From the NCBI RefSeq assembly GCF_963678635.1, contig NC_087062.1, forward strand, positions 75,632,349-75,696,348: a DNA stretch of 64,000 nt, read 5' to 3'. Positions within the stretch are counted from its first letter, which is position 1, and every line of letters begins with the position of its first letter. The translations under genes and the position numbers were made by a program. Shown here in pieces: positions 29,690 to 42,409 of the stretch. The notes under the pieces are model-generated. The model was not told the DNA's origin. It did not search any database and worked only from the letters and a program-made list of their open reading frames with translations. This DNA is from Symsagittifera roscoffensis. Lineage: Eukaryota > Xenacoelomorpha > Acoela > Convolutidae.

Positions 29690-30950
29690 GATCAAATAGC
29701 TTACCTCAATTGATTTGGAATGCTAGCTGAGCAAGATAGAACTGTTGTTTACAATTGAACTGTAGTTTAGATTGCAATTATCACGCTTTTGCATTTCGAT
29801 AGGCTCTGATTCACCCGCAAGAATAACAATTGAGAAAAAAAAATGCAGTAGCGGTAGTCTGCTGCATTTTAGAGCAAACACGTTTTAGAAAGTGATCAAT
29901 CATTTGAACTCGAGTAGTTTTCTTTAATATGGTTCAGACGGTCGAAACATACCGATGTTTGGCAAAGAAAAAAAAGATTTTTGGCATTTCATTTTGCCAT
30001 TTCGGCCAAAGTACTTGATAACCGCCTAAGCTTGAGCTTAAGCTCTTACTTTTCCATAGAGTTCTGGATTTTGTATCTCTCGAGAAAGTTGTGACGGTTG
30101 AACCTACTCATTTTTGGTCGAGAAAGTCAAAAACACCAAAAATGTATCGAGAAACACATAACACATATAATTTTGTTCGAGAAAAACTAAACAAATCAAA
30201 ATACGGTTGAGACGGTCGAAATAAACCGATGTTTGGTCAGGAAAGCCGAAACATAAATCGAGCACCTCGACTCGGGTAAGAAAAAATTTTTTTGAATTAG
30301 ACCTGACGTCAATAATTAATTAACTCTGATTAACCTTCGTAGTGGCCACTTTTTGCTTTTTTTTAACAAAAAGGCAAATTACTAATCATTTTTAGTGTGT
30401 GTGTAATCAATTGATTGTAAACATTGTTATAAATTAAATTGAATTATCAATCTAAGTAAAAACAACTATTTATTAGGTTATTATCAACACATTTCATTCA
30501 ATAGTGTAAGTTGAAACTCCCAGAAAATATTGAAACCGAAAACCATGAAAACTTTTTACGAGGCCAATTTGTACCTTCAACGGACGCAAAAAAAAATATA
30601 AATATGTGTGTATGTGTCTGTTGAAACTGAAATCATGTTCTGAAAATTTTCAGATTTTATCGCCAAATGCATCTATTAAAATGTTACTTAGATCCATAAG
30701 CAAATACCTGGTAGCGCTAAACTTTTCGACAACGAACAGGTTCGCAAACTCCGCAAACAATGATTTTAAAAAGATTCCACAAGTTCTGCAAACCTATTTA
30801 ATCAGCAACTTCGGTGCTAACAATTAAGATATAGCTTGAGCTAGTTGGGATGTGATCAATGAGGCACTAAAACTAGAATAAGAAGCAAGCACCAACTTCA
30901 AAAAAAAACATTGTTTCATCATTATTTATGAGATCCAAGAGCATATTTTT
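29690..30950. repeat. Segmental duplication, copy B
   Basis: Second copy of the unit at 28100-29600, same orientation, about 1.55 kb away. Deletions within the TCGA-rich part make it shorter. No coding frame is shared between the copies, so neither looks like a gene. Confidence 0.75.
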
Positions 30951-32239
30951 AAAACCGTGCAACTCAAATTATTCATGAAACCCTTTGCAGATTTCGTTAC
31001 GAACAGGTTCCAATAATCAAAAATTAAATATTTTGAAGGATGTTTTTTACTTTGTTTTTTATAACTGACTTTTATATCTGACTAACTTCTTCAGTGTTTT
31101 CTCATTAAAGAAAAAAATTGAAAGAAGTTTTTTTTATCGGTTATTAAATTATTATAAGAATGCGCCTGGTTGAAACATGTGCTGCGTGATCAGGAATTGA
31201 TCATCCATGTTTGTTTGGATTTGTTTTCGAATAAATGAATTGGTTGCCGAAGCTATTTGCGCTAGCCATTTCAGAAAATTAGGTAAATGATTGTGAAAAC
31301 AGGCAAGCTAGCCCAGTAAATTCTTGACTAATTCTTTCTTAAATTAGTATACTTTTTACAGTTCAAGTATTACCCGATAACTAAAAACTACTCTGATAGA
31401 CAAAAAAAAACAATTTCAGATGTGAAATATTCTTTGTTGAAAATGATCACTGATAAATTTTTTAACAGTTTGATTTGAGTGGTTTGGAATCAACTTTTCC
31501 ATGTTTCTATGGGCTCAAATTTTTGAATTTTGGCTTGAAATTCCAAACCCATACTTTGACTTGAAACGCCGTCGGCTTGATATTCTAGAATCCTGTGAAC
31601 GGTTTGGTTGAATTAATCAATCCTTCCAAATTTGAGTATTTAGATCAACGCACCAAATGATATATACAAATATATGCATTATTAGTATGTACATTGACAC
31701 AATTGTCTTAAGATTGCCAAACATTTTACGAAATGAATTTTCCAAAACTGATTCAAAAAGTGTGGATGGGATTTGATATTTGATAGGGCTCATATGTACA
31801 ATTAACCGCTGCAGTCTTTAGTAAATCGTCTTTGTTTTTTGAACATTCTTGCAAAAAATCAATCCAGAATCCAATGTGAGCTTTGCTTGTCACAATATAT
31901 TGTACTTTTTCTTCATGTTCCGACTTTCAAAACATTGACCTCTATTCAAATGAGACTCCGTTTTTTTATGCACATCAATTTCAACTTCCTACCTTGTCAA
32001 TTTTGAACGGAATTTTCTATAAAATGTGATAGATGTGATTTTTTTGAAAAGCACGTGCTCTGTTTAGCTTTCATGATTATTATGGTTATACTTTGTTGAG
32101 CGAATGTTATTTATCTTTTTTTGGATGTGCTATAAAAAGGTCTAAAACAACTTGAGTTTCGGCCTGTAGTTGAAATTGCAGTCGGGTGACGAGAAAAAGT
32201 AGACATGCACGTCCCCCGACCTACTTTGGATTCACTGAT
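30951..32239. other. No gene seen
   Basis: AT-rich, without long frames, recognisable repeats or RNA genes. Confidence 0.5.
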
Positions 32240-33760
32240 GAGACTAATGGTACAAAAGTATTCGATGATGTTGACTCTCAACAAAAGCAGACTGGTTTGA
32301 CACAACCAATGCAAATATTTGCAGAAGGAAAACTTGAACAACTGAAGTCATGGTGGGAATCATTGAAAGAACTCGGACCGGAGTATGAAAATTTCCCGAA
32401 TGCTTGCTAGACTAACTTTTTTGTTAAACGTGGAAACTTGGACTTAACAGACCGTGTTTTTCCGGAAGTGGTAAAACAATTTTAACAGAGAGACACAAAT
32501 TTTTAGGATGCCCAAATGGCAGCAAACAAATCATTGAAAAACATGTTCTCAAAACGTCAGATGGATGAATAAGTGAGTTAGAGAGTTTACCTCACATCGC
32601 TGAAGCGCAGCCACACTGTGCTTTTGCAGTGTTTACGCATAGTTTCTTTCCGAAATGAAATAACATGATGAGAAGGATTGACTGTAGCCAAGATAAAATT
32701 AAAGTTAATCTCACCAAACTCGAAAGCAAAATCAGAACGCCGTTTTTGCCAAAACTGACGGGTAGTGTATCACCAGGAGACATTGAAAATCTGTACTAGA
32801 GTTTCCGGCAAAACTGGGTGGTTTGAGCATCATCATTCCAAATCAGACGCCGCTCAGAAATTCAAAGACTCCGAGAGACTGTAAATCTCTTGTTTATAAA
32901 TTTTTGTCAAGCGATACTGATTTAGACGTAGTTGCAAGTAGGCAGAAACGAGCATCTCCTGAAATACAGAAGGCGAACGAGCTGCGCGCCGAAAGAGAAA
33001 AAGATGTTGAACTGCTTTTGAGCAATTGAACTGGCTAACAAAAGAGGCGCGTCAAACTAACAACGTTGCTGTTAGAAGACATGGTTTTTGCATGAGTAAA
33101 GCAGCGTTTCGGGGTGCATTGTGCGTGCGATATAATTGGCCGCTGAAAGAAGTCCTTTCTCACTGTGTTTGCGGAGAAACGTTCTCGGTTGAGCATTGCT
33201 TGTCTTGTCCTACTAGAGGCTTCACAGCAATTCGGCATAATGAAGTGAGAGACAAAACAGCAGAAATCTTGACTGAAGTTTGCTCGAATGTTGAAGTTGA
33301 ACATCATCTAGAGCGGTTATCTGGCGAGTTTTTGGCTTTGAGAACATCAATAAGTGGCGATGAAGGGCGTCTTAATGTTTCAGCCAATGGAATCTGGGGA
33401 GGCAGATTTGAGGAGGCCTTATTCGATGTATGAGCATTTAATCCTTGCGCCAAATCATTTTCTAATATCTGCCAAGTGTGTACAGGAAACACGAAACCAA
33501 AAAAAAAGAGATGCTATGAGAATCGTATCACAGAATTTGAACATTGTTCATTCACACCTCTTGTTCTTTCGTGTACAGGAGATATGGGCAAACTTGCTAC
33601 CACGTTTTACAAAAAACTTGTTTCGATGATCAGTTAGAAAAAAGAAGTAATTTCGTATAGTCAAGTGCTTTGGTGGGTTCGTTCTCGTCCTGATTTGCGC
33701 TCCTCAGATCTTTGATCATGTGTATCCATAAAGCCCGTTCATCATATCGGAGACCAAGGT
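32240..33760 (+). pseudogene. Reverse-transcriptase pseudogene (C-terminal half, broken)
   Basis: Pieces in all three plus frames follow one another like the C-terminal half of a large transposon polyprotein known from many invertebrate genomes: LREWW-type WWESLKELGPEY and NFPNA near 32350-32405; AEAQPHCAFAVFTH near 32600; PFLPKLTGS and PGDIENL near 32740; then after a frame change FCMSKAAFRGALCVRYNWPL, a zinc-binding-like CVCGETFSVEHCLSCP, RHNEVRD and GEFLAL at 33080-33340; then KKRDAMRI and FALLRS further on. Several stops (for example TGA after LFDV at 33434) and frameshifts break it. The family assignment is by motif recall. The product was probably a non-LTR-type retrotransposon enzyme. 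It is dead. Confidence 0.7.
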
Positions 33761-36059
33761 ATGATTGTGTTGAGCAATGAATTCTTAAAGGGCTTTCGTT
33801 TGACATCAGTTAACTTGCATGGATGTTTCTTCTATGATATCTGTTAGCTGTTGTAGTTTTTTCTAATGCGGAAGATATGGACATGAAGATGACTTCGATT
33901 CAACTGAAATATCGCCCGCCTTCGAAGTTGATGTTCACAATGTGAATGGAGCTGATGTTTAAATTGAGTTTATCAGTTCAATTTGACTGAATCCGATAAC
34001 TCAACTAATTGAAACATTGATTGAAAAGAAATGTAATTAATTTTTCATGTTGAAAAAAAAATTTGGACCTTATTGAGTTATTTTTTTTTCAATTACAATT
34101 TGTCACTCTTTTCGAAATTAGGGGTTCGAATTTTGCCAACTTGTTTATTTTAGAACAATTAACGCGCAATTTGTTTTCGTGCTTTTTTTGAGACGAAACA
34201 CCAAACTTCTCCAAATTTCTAGGACTGGAGTGTGTCTCTCCCGTGCGCCTCTGTAAATTTTGTCAATTTTTCTAAAGTCATTCCTAACTTCAGTTATCCT
34301 TAAACTTTTTCAATTATCCTTAAAGTTTCTCAATTATCCTTAAACTGCTCCGCAATTCAAAGAAGTACAAAGGTACTCAAAGACCAAATGGTTGTCTAGT
34401 GTTGTCTAAATTTAGTGCTGCTGCTCTTAATTAGCTATTTTTAGTTTCTTTTTACGGTGTTTCATTAGGTTTGCCATAAACTGCTTGAATTGTGACTGAA
34501 CGAATTTTTTTTTGATTGAGTTAAAAAAAGGTATAATTGTTTTAAGTTCAGTCCTTGTGAACAATATTATGTCTTCTAGCTAAGCAGTTCACATTGTGCA
34601 TGGAGCCAATGCAGCTACACACCAGCTAATTTTGATAAAAATCATGCACACGTCCCTGTGGGTTAAAAAGAGGAAAGAGAAGAAAGATTGGGTCGATCTG
34701 TTTGACTACCAGAAAGCCCAACCTCACCCCAGGCTAGTCGCAAGTACTACAAAGGTTACCAAATCTAATTTAAGCATTTGGATACCCGATAAATTACCAG
34801 GAGAAACTGACGCTGTTTTGGGACATTTTTGGCCATAGGATTCCAAAAGAACCACTGCTAGTTCTAAAAACTCCGCAAAACTCCGTGGGCTAAAAAAAAG
34901 TCTCAAAAAATTCGACAAAACGCTCAGAATTGTTTATTTACAAACGCTGGAGTTTTGCATTTGGAACCTCGTAGCGCTTTTGCATTACAGCGAAGACAAG
35001 AAGGCATTTCATTATTTAGCTCAAAAAGATAGTGAACTTTAGCTTCCTTCTTTGGGGGATTTTGACCAAGATTTGATAAGATATAATTACAGGGAACTTG
35101 TTCCACTCCAATGTAAGGCCTTCAGCCTTATTGGGAAGAGTCGACTAAGTTAGCAGCAAAAATACAACATCGAAACTAAATGTATTTTAAGTCCGAGTGG
35201 AAAAAGCGAGACGTGATTAGAAGCCCCCAGGTCTAATTGAAATAACCCGGCTCGATTATTTTTGCTTACTTTTCATTCGAAGACACTTTGTTGTTTATTA
35301 TTTTTTGAATAACTCAACCACTTTGCTCGAATGACCGGGAAAAGTTTGAAAAGCTCTGTTCATTTTGTTATTTTAACATAACTGTTAAAGTGAATTTATG
35401 CAGACGGTTAATGCAAGATTAAAGCCGAATTTTGAAACTTATCTTCAGTTTCACTTCTGTTTTGGCGCTTGCTGTTCAATTTGAATTCTGCGGGCTATCC
35501 CTCTGAACTTTCTGTACGATTCAGTGCACACTTACGAGAAGCAAAGCACCTCTAACTGGAACTATGGCTTCAGGTCAAACTTGAAATGACGATTTTGATC
35601 ATTCAAGATTATAGTTTTACGGCCTTTTAGAATCATTCAGCTTATTTTGATAAATGTTTTATGGAATCATTAAAACCATTCATTATTGCTGGGTAATTAC
35701 AGCAAACTCCTTCGGGGATATCCTGCGTTCAAGAGACGTTTTGGCTCTTCTGGTCGATTTCTACTCCTACAAAGATCAAATGGTATTTCGAAGTCCAAAA
35801 TTATTATACATTTTTTCAAAAAATGGTAATAAAACTAGAAAAAAAGAACTTGAACGCGTCGCATAAGCAAACACTCAAATAACTTATGTTAGATGTGATC
35901 AGCGGTAAGTTAAGAACGATAAAAAAATTTCGGTCTTCATACTAATCATATGTTTTCGTGAGGATTGCAAACCTTCAAAGAATATATGCGATCTAAGAGC
36001 ATGAATATAAAATCTTATAAGAATATCAAAATAATTTCACACGAGTTTGAACTTTTTTG
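33761..36059. other. No gene seen
   Basis: The piece near 34140-34175 (ACAATTAACGCGCAATTTG) is a fragment of the foldback family at 58051-59177. The frame at 34596-34838 has no recognisable domain. Nothing else is supported. Confidence 0.5.
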
Positions 36060-36155
36060 AAGGGTAGCTCGGAATCCAAAATCCTGAAAAAATCCTGAAA
36101 CTGAAATTTTTTGAACGGCAGCTCGGAATCCAAAATCCTGAAAAACTAGAAAAAG
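36060..36155. repeat. Short tandem duplication
   Basis: AGCTCGGAATCCAAAATCCTGAAAAA occurs twice about 54 bp apart, each preceded by TTTTTTGAA. Confidence 0.8.
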
Positions 36156-36187
36156 ATATTTATAAGATTTTGAGTTTTCCAAAACAT

Positions 36188-36480
36188 GGGTGGGTTATGC
36201 GATGTCCCGTGCAATAAGATAAAAAATCTAATTCCCCGACTAGCTTTCTATTTTAGGCTGGATAGGTTCATGCCTCTCTCTAATCCAAGACTAAGCATTA
36301 TTGCTACTCTTAATTTCACTGGCCTCGAAATATCTGGGGACACACTGCCTAGGCGGAGTTAAGATTGAATTCAATTTTGTTCCCTTCAGTCAGTAAAGCG
36401 GTCTGACACGAGATAAATGGACTAATTTATAAGCCTTAACTAGGGCTTCTAATGGATCTTGATGTTGGTTATTAAAAATT
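36188..36480 (-). mobile_element. Old solo-LTR relic related to the giant retroelement
   Basis: The stretch follows the LTR at 6392-6801 in order. It has TATTTTAGGCTGGATAGGTTC (LTR: TATTTTCGGCCGGATAGATTC), then GACTAAGC...TACTCTTA, CTGCCTAGGC, and AATGGATCTTGATGTTGGTTA (LTR: GATGGATCATGATTGGTTA). Identity is low and there are many gaps. No coding region of an element lies beside it, so it would be a solo LTR or an LTR fragment of an older relative. Confidence 0.5.
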
Positions 36481-36546
36481 TTTATAAAAACTCATAATGC
36501 AATATAAAAAAGAAGAAAAGCAGAAGCTTTACAAAATGATATTACC

Positions 36547-37502
36547 CGCATCCAGATTCAAGCGTTAATAATTGATTATATTACGATTTTAGTACCGGTC
36601 TTACTAAAGTTGAGAAACAATCGATTTTATTCAATTAATAATCGATTATAATCTTTCTTTTTAAAATCAAATTATAATTAATTATAATCCATCATAATCG
36701 ATTACAATTGATTAGTTGTTCGTCCATTTTTCGATACAATTATAATCAATTATAATTGATTATAATTCATTATTTTAATTCAAATTTCTAATTCATTAGT
36801 TTTGCACAAAAATCCATTATAATCGATTATAATTGATTATAATCCCTTTTGTTTGTCCATTTTGTCTTCGAGTTTGCATCTAAATTGCTTATATTTTATG
36901 CTTTTTGTAGACGTTGGTTCCTATGAAAAAAGAGAAAAATGTTTTATAAAGTTTTCCGATCAATTCAAATTTATAAGGTTTTTTTTTTCATTTCTTTTCT
37001 TCCCCATAGTTGTTTTGTGATGCATATTTTAAGCTTTTTAACCACGAAAACATCAGCAAATTGATTTAGTTTCATAATTGATTTGGAGGATTAACTTTCT
37101 TCTACCGCGGGAATCTTTCCTTTAATATGAAAGGATCTCTTCGAAACTTTTGTTTCGAGGTAAAACTTTGTGTTCAGATGAACCAAAGTGTTTAACAGAT
37201 CTCTCTTTTAGAGATTTACTTTTTGACACAAAATTAATAACCCATATGATACAAAATTTTGGCAAAATAAGAGATTATAGTATTATAATCGATTTTAATT
37301 AATTCTAAGGGTTTTTTGTAAGAACTATAATCAATTATAATGGATTATTAGAGATTATATTCTCTTGGAAAATATCACGATTATAATCAATTGTAAATCC
37401 TTTAAATAACTAAATTTGGTAATTTTAATCAAATATTATTTTCAAAAAGTCATCATAATAATCCGTTATAATCGTTTATTTACGCCTAAACTTGGATGCG
37501 GA
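36547..37502. mobile_element. Non-autonomous TIR element full of ATAATCGATTAT palindromes
   Basis: Termini are CCCGCATCCA on the left and TGGATGCGGA on the right, flanked by TA on both sides. The interior has many copies of TTATAATCGATTATAA and variants such as TTATAATTGATTATAA. No transposase frame is present. Another right-type end of the same family stands at 39673-39682. Confidence 0.6.
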
Positions 37503-37615
37503 TATTACCAGAAAATTTTACTAAAAATTTTGTCAAGTGTAAAAATTTTGTCAAATTTTGACAAGTGTATCATATATATATGCGTGCATATATATAAATA
37601 TTTATAGAAACAGAC

Positions 37616-37623
37616 ACAAACAC

Positions 37624-37661
<38 letters not shown>

Positions 37662-37683
37662 TTGAATGTATATAAATATTTAA

Positions 37684-37745
<62 letters not shown>
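37616..37745. repeat. (TA)n microsatellite
   Basis: Two runs of TA/TATG dinucleotides separated by a short interruption, ending directly at the start of the element at 37747. Open frames through it are Tyr/Ile repeats and not genes. Confidence 0.97.
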
Positions 37746-37746
<1 letters not shown>

Positions 37747-37748
<2 letters not shown>

Positions 37749-38448
37749 GGGGCGGATCTAGGATTTTCTCGAGGAGGGCGGATTTTCAAAAAATATTTGA
37801 AAATTTTGTCGACATTTTTTTAAGGTCAACCAAATTGATTTTTCGAGCTCTCCCAAAGCAACGTTTTATTCCTAGTTTGGCCAAAATTTCTGCGCCGCAG
37901 GCAAAGTTTTGAAAAAAACAGGCCAAAAAAGGCGTTTTTAGGCACTTTTTGGAAAATTTGGACAAAAAAAACCTTTTTTTTCGGCGCGTGCTCCCTCTGA
38001 AAACTGGTACATATTGGCGCCAAAAATGGATATCTCAAAATAGTACAAAGGGGGACCCTTTGGGTCGGTAGGGGGTCGAATCCCTGAGGGAAGGCCCCCT
38101 GCCGACCCAAAGGGTCCGCCTTTGTACTATTTTGAGATTTCTATTTTTCGTAACGGACCCTAAAAATTTTCTACGAGAGCTTTTGGTGCCATTGTATACT
38201 AACTTTGAGGGCGGAGCGCGCGCCAAAAAAAACGCGATTTATTTTCCAAGAAATGCCTAAAAACGCTTTTTGGCTTGTTTTTTTCAAATTTTTGCTTGCG
38301 GCGCAAAAAATTTGGTGAAAACAGGGTTTTTACAGTGATTTGGGAGAACTCAGAAAATCAATTTGGTCAACCTATAAAATTGTCGACAAAATTTTCGAAT
38401 TTTTTTGAAAATCCCCCCCCCCTCGCAAAAATCCTAGATCGGCCCCTG
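37747..38448. mobile_element. hAT-like miniature element, 702 bp, long inverted repeats
   Basis: The left end CAGGGGCGGATCTAGGATTTT and the right end CTAGATCGGCCCCTG form terminal inverted repeats that extend, with mismatches, for about 65 bp. The centre is a palindrome around GACCCTTTGGGTCGG and CCGACCCAAAGGGTC. The interior has inverted blocks as well, so the whole unit can fold back. Relatives lie at 53586-54020 and 60928-61268. A clear 8-bp target duplication is not visible here, perhaps because the left flank is a microsatellite. Confidence 0.75.
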
Positions 38449-39120
38449 TGTGTTCACTTTCCATTTTCTTACGAACTCAAAAATTTAACTACAAATAAAG
38501 TTTTGCAGAGATCTCTGCAAAATAAAAGAAAATTTACCGCAAAAAGCAAAACATCTTGCCTAACCGCGATATCTAAATTTTAACTGATTGTTTAAAGAAT
38601 TGATCTTAAATTATGCGCTCGCGTTTTTTTGACTGTCGTGGTCTTGATTGAGCTTTGATTTTCATGGTTTTGTCAGGTGCGCAGAATTGTGAATCAGTCT
38701 TTAAGATAAGATATACTTATAGCAAGAACAGACTGTTAAAAAATCTAATTCTTAATTGATTTCTGTCTAGGGTCATTTAGAAAATGGGTAAAATCGATCG
38801 AAACATTGGGTTCGGGCTTTCTAATCTAATTTGAGTTTCAAGGTCTTTCTCAGCATTGTTGCTGGCGTTTGACGAGAAAACTTTGTTATGGATTTCAGAG
38901 AGTGTTTTTGTCTGATTACAACTTTTGTTCTTCGCATTTTCTTTTTTTGCTGGAAAGCTTGTGCTCTTCAGTCCAATATTAAGTCTCAATCAGTCTCTTA
39001 ATATCCCGAATGCCACTTGAGTTTAGGAAAGGCTGGTTCAATGGAGTTAAATTTGGGATCCTTTTTTTGCAATCAGATATTAAATTAGTCTGACCAGAGA
39101 AAATGTTCAGTAGACATCTT
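38449..39120. other. No gene seen
   Basis: AT-rich sequence up to the assembly gap, without supported features. Confidence 0.5.
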
Positions 39121-39320
39121 NNNNNNNNNNNNNNNNNNNNNNNNNNNNNNNNNNNNNNNNNNNNNNNNNNNNNNNNNNNNNNNNNNNNNNNNNNNNNNNN
39201 NNNNNNNNNNNNNNNNNNNNNNNNNNNNNNNNNNNNNNNNNNNNNNNNNNNNNNNNNNNNNNNNNNNNNNNNNNNNNNNNNNNNNNNNNNNNNNNNNNNN
39301 NNNNNNNNNNNNNNNNNNNN
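39121..39320. other. Assembly gap (200 N)
   Basis: A run of exactly 200 N, a conventional placeholder length. The true missing length is unknown. It lies between CCCG-family sequences, so repeats probably caused it. Frames spanning it are meaningless. Confidence 1.
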
Positions 39321-39359
39321 ACCAATTAAAATGGACTTTTGTGCACAGCAATTAAGTTA

Positions 39360-39554
39360 GAAATTGGAAAAAAATTAATAGATTATAATTTATTACAATC
39401 AGCTATAAATGTATCGAAAAATAAATGAGTTGATAATCTATTATAACTGATTAAAATTAATTATGATTGCTCATAATTTGTTTTCAAACAGGAGATTATA
39501 ATCAATTATTTAATAATTCAAACACAAAATTCATAGTCAATATATAAATATTTA

Positions 39555-39602
<48 letters not shown>

Positions 39603-39682
39603 TATACGTATCTCTACTTATAGCCGATTAATAGTTGATTGTATTACGTTTTTTTTTTAAATTTAGTATAACTGGATGCGGG
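39360..39682. mobile_element. Partial CCCG-ended TIR element
   Basis: ATTATAATC-type words and a (TA)n run lead to a right terminus TGGATGCGGG at 39673-39682, matching the right end of the element at 36547-37502. The left end is not visible and may lie in the gap. Confidence 0.5.
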
Positions 39683-40289
39683 TCCGATTTTCACTGCAGA
39701 TTCCCGTTTTACTGAAAATCTAAACAAAACTTATAGCTTTGCTAAATGCTAACTAGACTACTTATATAAAACAAAACTGAGAAATTTTATGGCGTAATTG
39801 CTTCAATGTCAATTCATGAAGCATTCAAAACTGACAGTGAATTGAAAGTAATTTAAAATTATTTTTAGTAATTTAAAATTATTTTCAGTAGTTTGGTTGT
39901 CAAAATCAATAAATTCAATGATAATAATTACAAATACTTCCACCAAGATTTTGATTTTGAACAACTATTCTATAATTTCAAATTTTGGCTAATTTACCCT
40001 TCAAAAAATTAATTATGACCGCAACTCTAAAAATCTTACTCAAAGTTTTTTAGTTGAGTAGTTAGTCAAAACGGGTTTCTAAAGTTTTAACTTCAGCCAT
40101 TTGCTGGAACCAATAGTAACAAAAAAACAAAAAGATTATAGTAAGCCCATAATTTTTATGTAAATTTTGATGTTATGTCTTAGTCACGATCTAAATTGTG
40201 CTTTTTGTGAATTTTAAGCGAATTCAGCATCAGGCCAAAATCAGAATTGAGCACCTAATAAGCAACAGAGCTATTGTTCTTTAATATTC
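39683..40289. other. No gene seen
   Basis: AT-rich, no supported features. Confidence 0.5.
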
Positions 40290-40715
40290 TATGCTTTTTG
40301 GATTCCACCAACAAATAGCTCAAACAATGTATTGCTCAAACAAACTTTGCGGAAATTGTAACTGGAATCCACAAACTGTAAGCGAAATCTGCAAAAGTAG
40401 ATGGAATCTGCATACATTTGCGGAATTCAATTACATTTGTGGAATCCACTTACATTTGCGGAATCTGCTTACACTTGCGAATTCCGGAACAACTATCTAT
40501 AATGGCTCGTTGCGGTAATCGCAACAAAACTAGTGTAAAGAGAAAATTTACGCCGAAGATATTTCTACGCGGAATTCCACGGAAATTTTGTATATTGGCA
40601 CCACTTACATTTTGGAATATGTTTAAAGACTTGTCTCAGGAATCCAGGAACAAATAGAAACAAGTTGTGCGCCTATTCAGTGCAAAGTTTGGCCTCGTAA
40701 TGCATGTTCCTGGCT
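40290..40715. repeat. Interspersed repeat with a GGAATCCRCTTACA array
   Basis: From 40330 to 40490 a ~20-bp unit of the form TTTGCGGAATCYRCTTACA recurs about seven times with variation. The right end (about 40600-40708) carries GGAATCCAGGAACA and GTGCAAAGTTTGGCCTCGTAATGC, shared with the element at 52727-52924 and, inverted, with 564-870. Confidence 0.65.
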
Positions 40716-42409
40716 TCTTTAGTCTCAACTGAGTTTGGGAAAATCTGGTTGAATCTATTTAAGTAAACAATTAGTTATTATGATAGTGTCACCAGAAAAA
40801 TTGCTTACTAGACACCTTTAATGCTAGTAACTAATCTTGACTGAGAAAATTTTAATACTTCACCAAGGCACAATTCAATTAAGCAAAACCCAAAAAACTG
40901 AAAACTCTGAAATTTCAATCACCATGTGATTGAGAAACTGTACATAAAATGTGCACTCTTAATCTGGAACTACATGTCAAGAATTGACTATTTTTACAAT
41001 TGAAGAAAAAAAATTTTAGTAAAAACTTTGGAAGACTATTGAGAACAAAACACATATAAAAAAGTTTCCCGGGTTGAAATGGCTGAATAATTTATCAAAC
41101 GTAAGGCCGATTGTTCCAACGTTTGGTCTTCGACACAAAATTTTTGTTGATTAAAGATTGGTAAATGAGTTGACCAGTTGACGATCTTTATGCACAATAT
41201 ATGAGTCACCACGGTCAATTCAAGAGTCGAACAGAGTCAATATTTTATACCAATAGGATCAACCACCATGTTAAACCAAATCTTGAGCCCAAAAACTTCA
41301 AAATTTGTGCGGTTTTTCTCTAATTTTTATTTTTAGGATTAATTACTGTAAAAAGTTACAGCAAAAAGTACAAAAACAAGATACCTATGGTAATCTATTG
41401 CTTAATCTGATCGCAGAAATCGATCAATGTATAGCTTTTTCTGTTATTGTTAACAAGCAAAAAAAAAACTTTCTGTTAAATTACTGAATAATTTCGTAAA
41501 TAAGATTGGCGCATCAAAAAATTTGAAATTTCTGTGAAAATCAAAGTTCATCCGCAAACGTTATGATGGTCCTTTAAACCCTCGTTTTTGAAGAAGTAAA
41601 AATATTTCCAAAATAATAACAACCAAAAAATTATTCAAATTTTTATGATTTGCAAAGTTACGCAACTTTCATCTAGTACTGTCTTGTTTGGAAAAAAAAG
41701 TAGCTTCAATTCAAATTGGAGTGATTTTTGAGCTGGATTGTTTCGCCGCTTTCCCTGCAAGTTAATAAAAGCTTGATACTCAACGCCCATTAGCTATCCT
41801 AAATTGGTAGTCACAGACACGGGTGAAATTTTTTCTTACTGTGAACTCCAAATATCAATATTTTCAAATTAAAAAATTTAATTTGCGGTAATTTTTCTCG
41901 AAAAAAGTTTACCCTGGGAACAACTATTCAGTCTTTTTTGAAAATAAGACTTTTAAGAACATTGATTTCAAACTGTATAGAGTTTTTCTGCTATTGGGTA
42001 ACAAACATCATCTTTTTCTAAAATAAGCTTTTAAATAATTATGTTTTTAAGATTAGACAAAAGAGGAAATTCATACGACTAGAAAGTTAAGTGGCGTACT
42101 ATGCTTAAAGATCAAAACCGTCAAAAATGTACATTTTTTATGATGTTTGCGTATATACATGGCAAGCAAAATCAAGAATGGAAACGGGGCTGAAACCAGT
42201 TATTCGTAGCTAGAAATCATTCAGATGAAAACAATCTTTTTTTGAAAAGTACTATTCAAAGTTTGTATTTAATAGAAATAAAACAAAATAAGTTTCTCGT
42301 TCGAATATAGTTAAAATGTAAACCTAGCTTTGTTATTGTAAAAATCTGTTAATGACCAACAAGTATCGCCTAATTTAGGCTCTTTATAAAAACATTGGAA
42401 CATCAAAAA
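40716..42409. other. No gene seen
   Basis: Degenerate AT-rich DNA. Words containing GGTC and GTTGAC near 41100-41250 resemble those at 26020-26175. No gene or RNA is supported. Confidence 0.5.

Noticed and set aside
37505-37789. Tyr/Ile repeat protein
   Set aside because: It is a translation of the (TA)n microsatellite.
39085-39360. Open frames across the N run
   Set aside because: The sequence is unknown there, so the frames carry no information.
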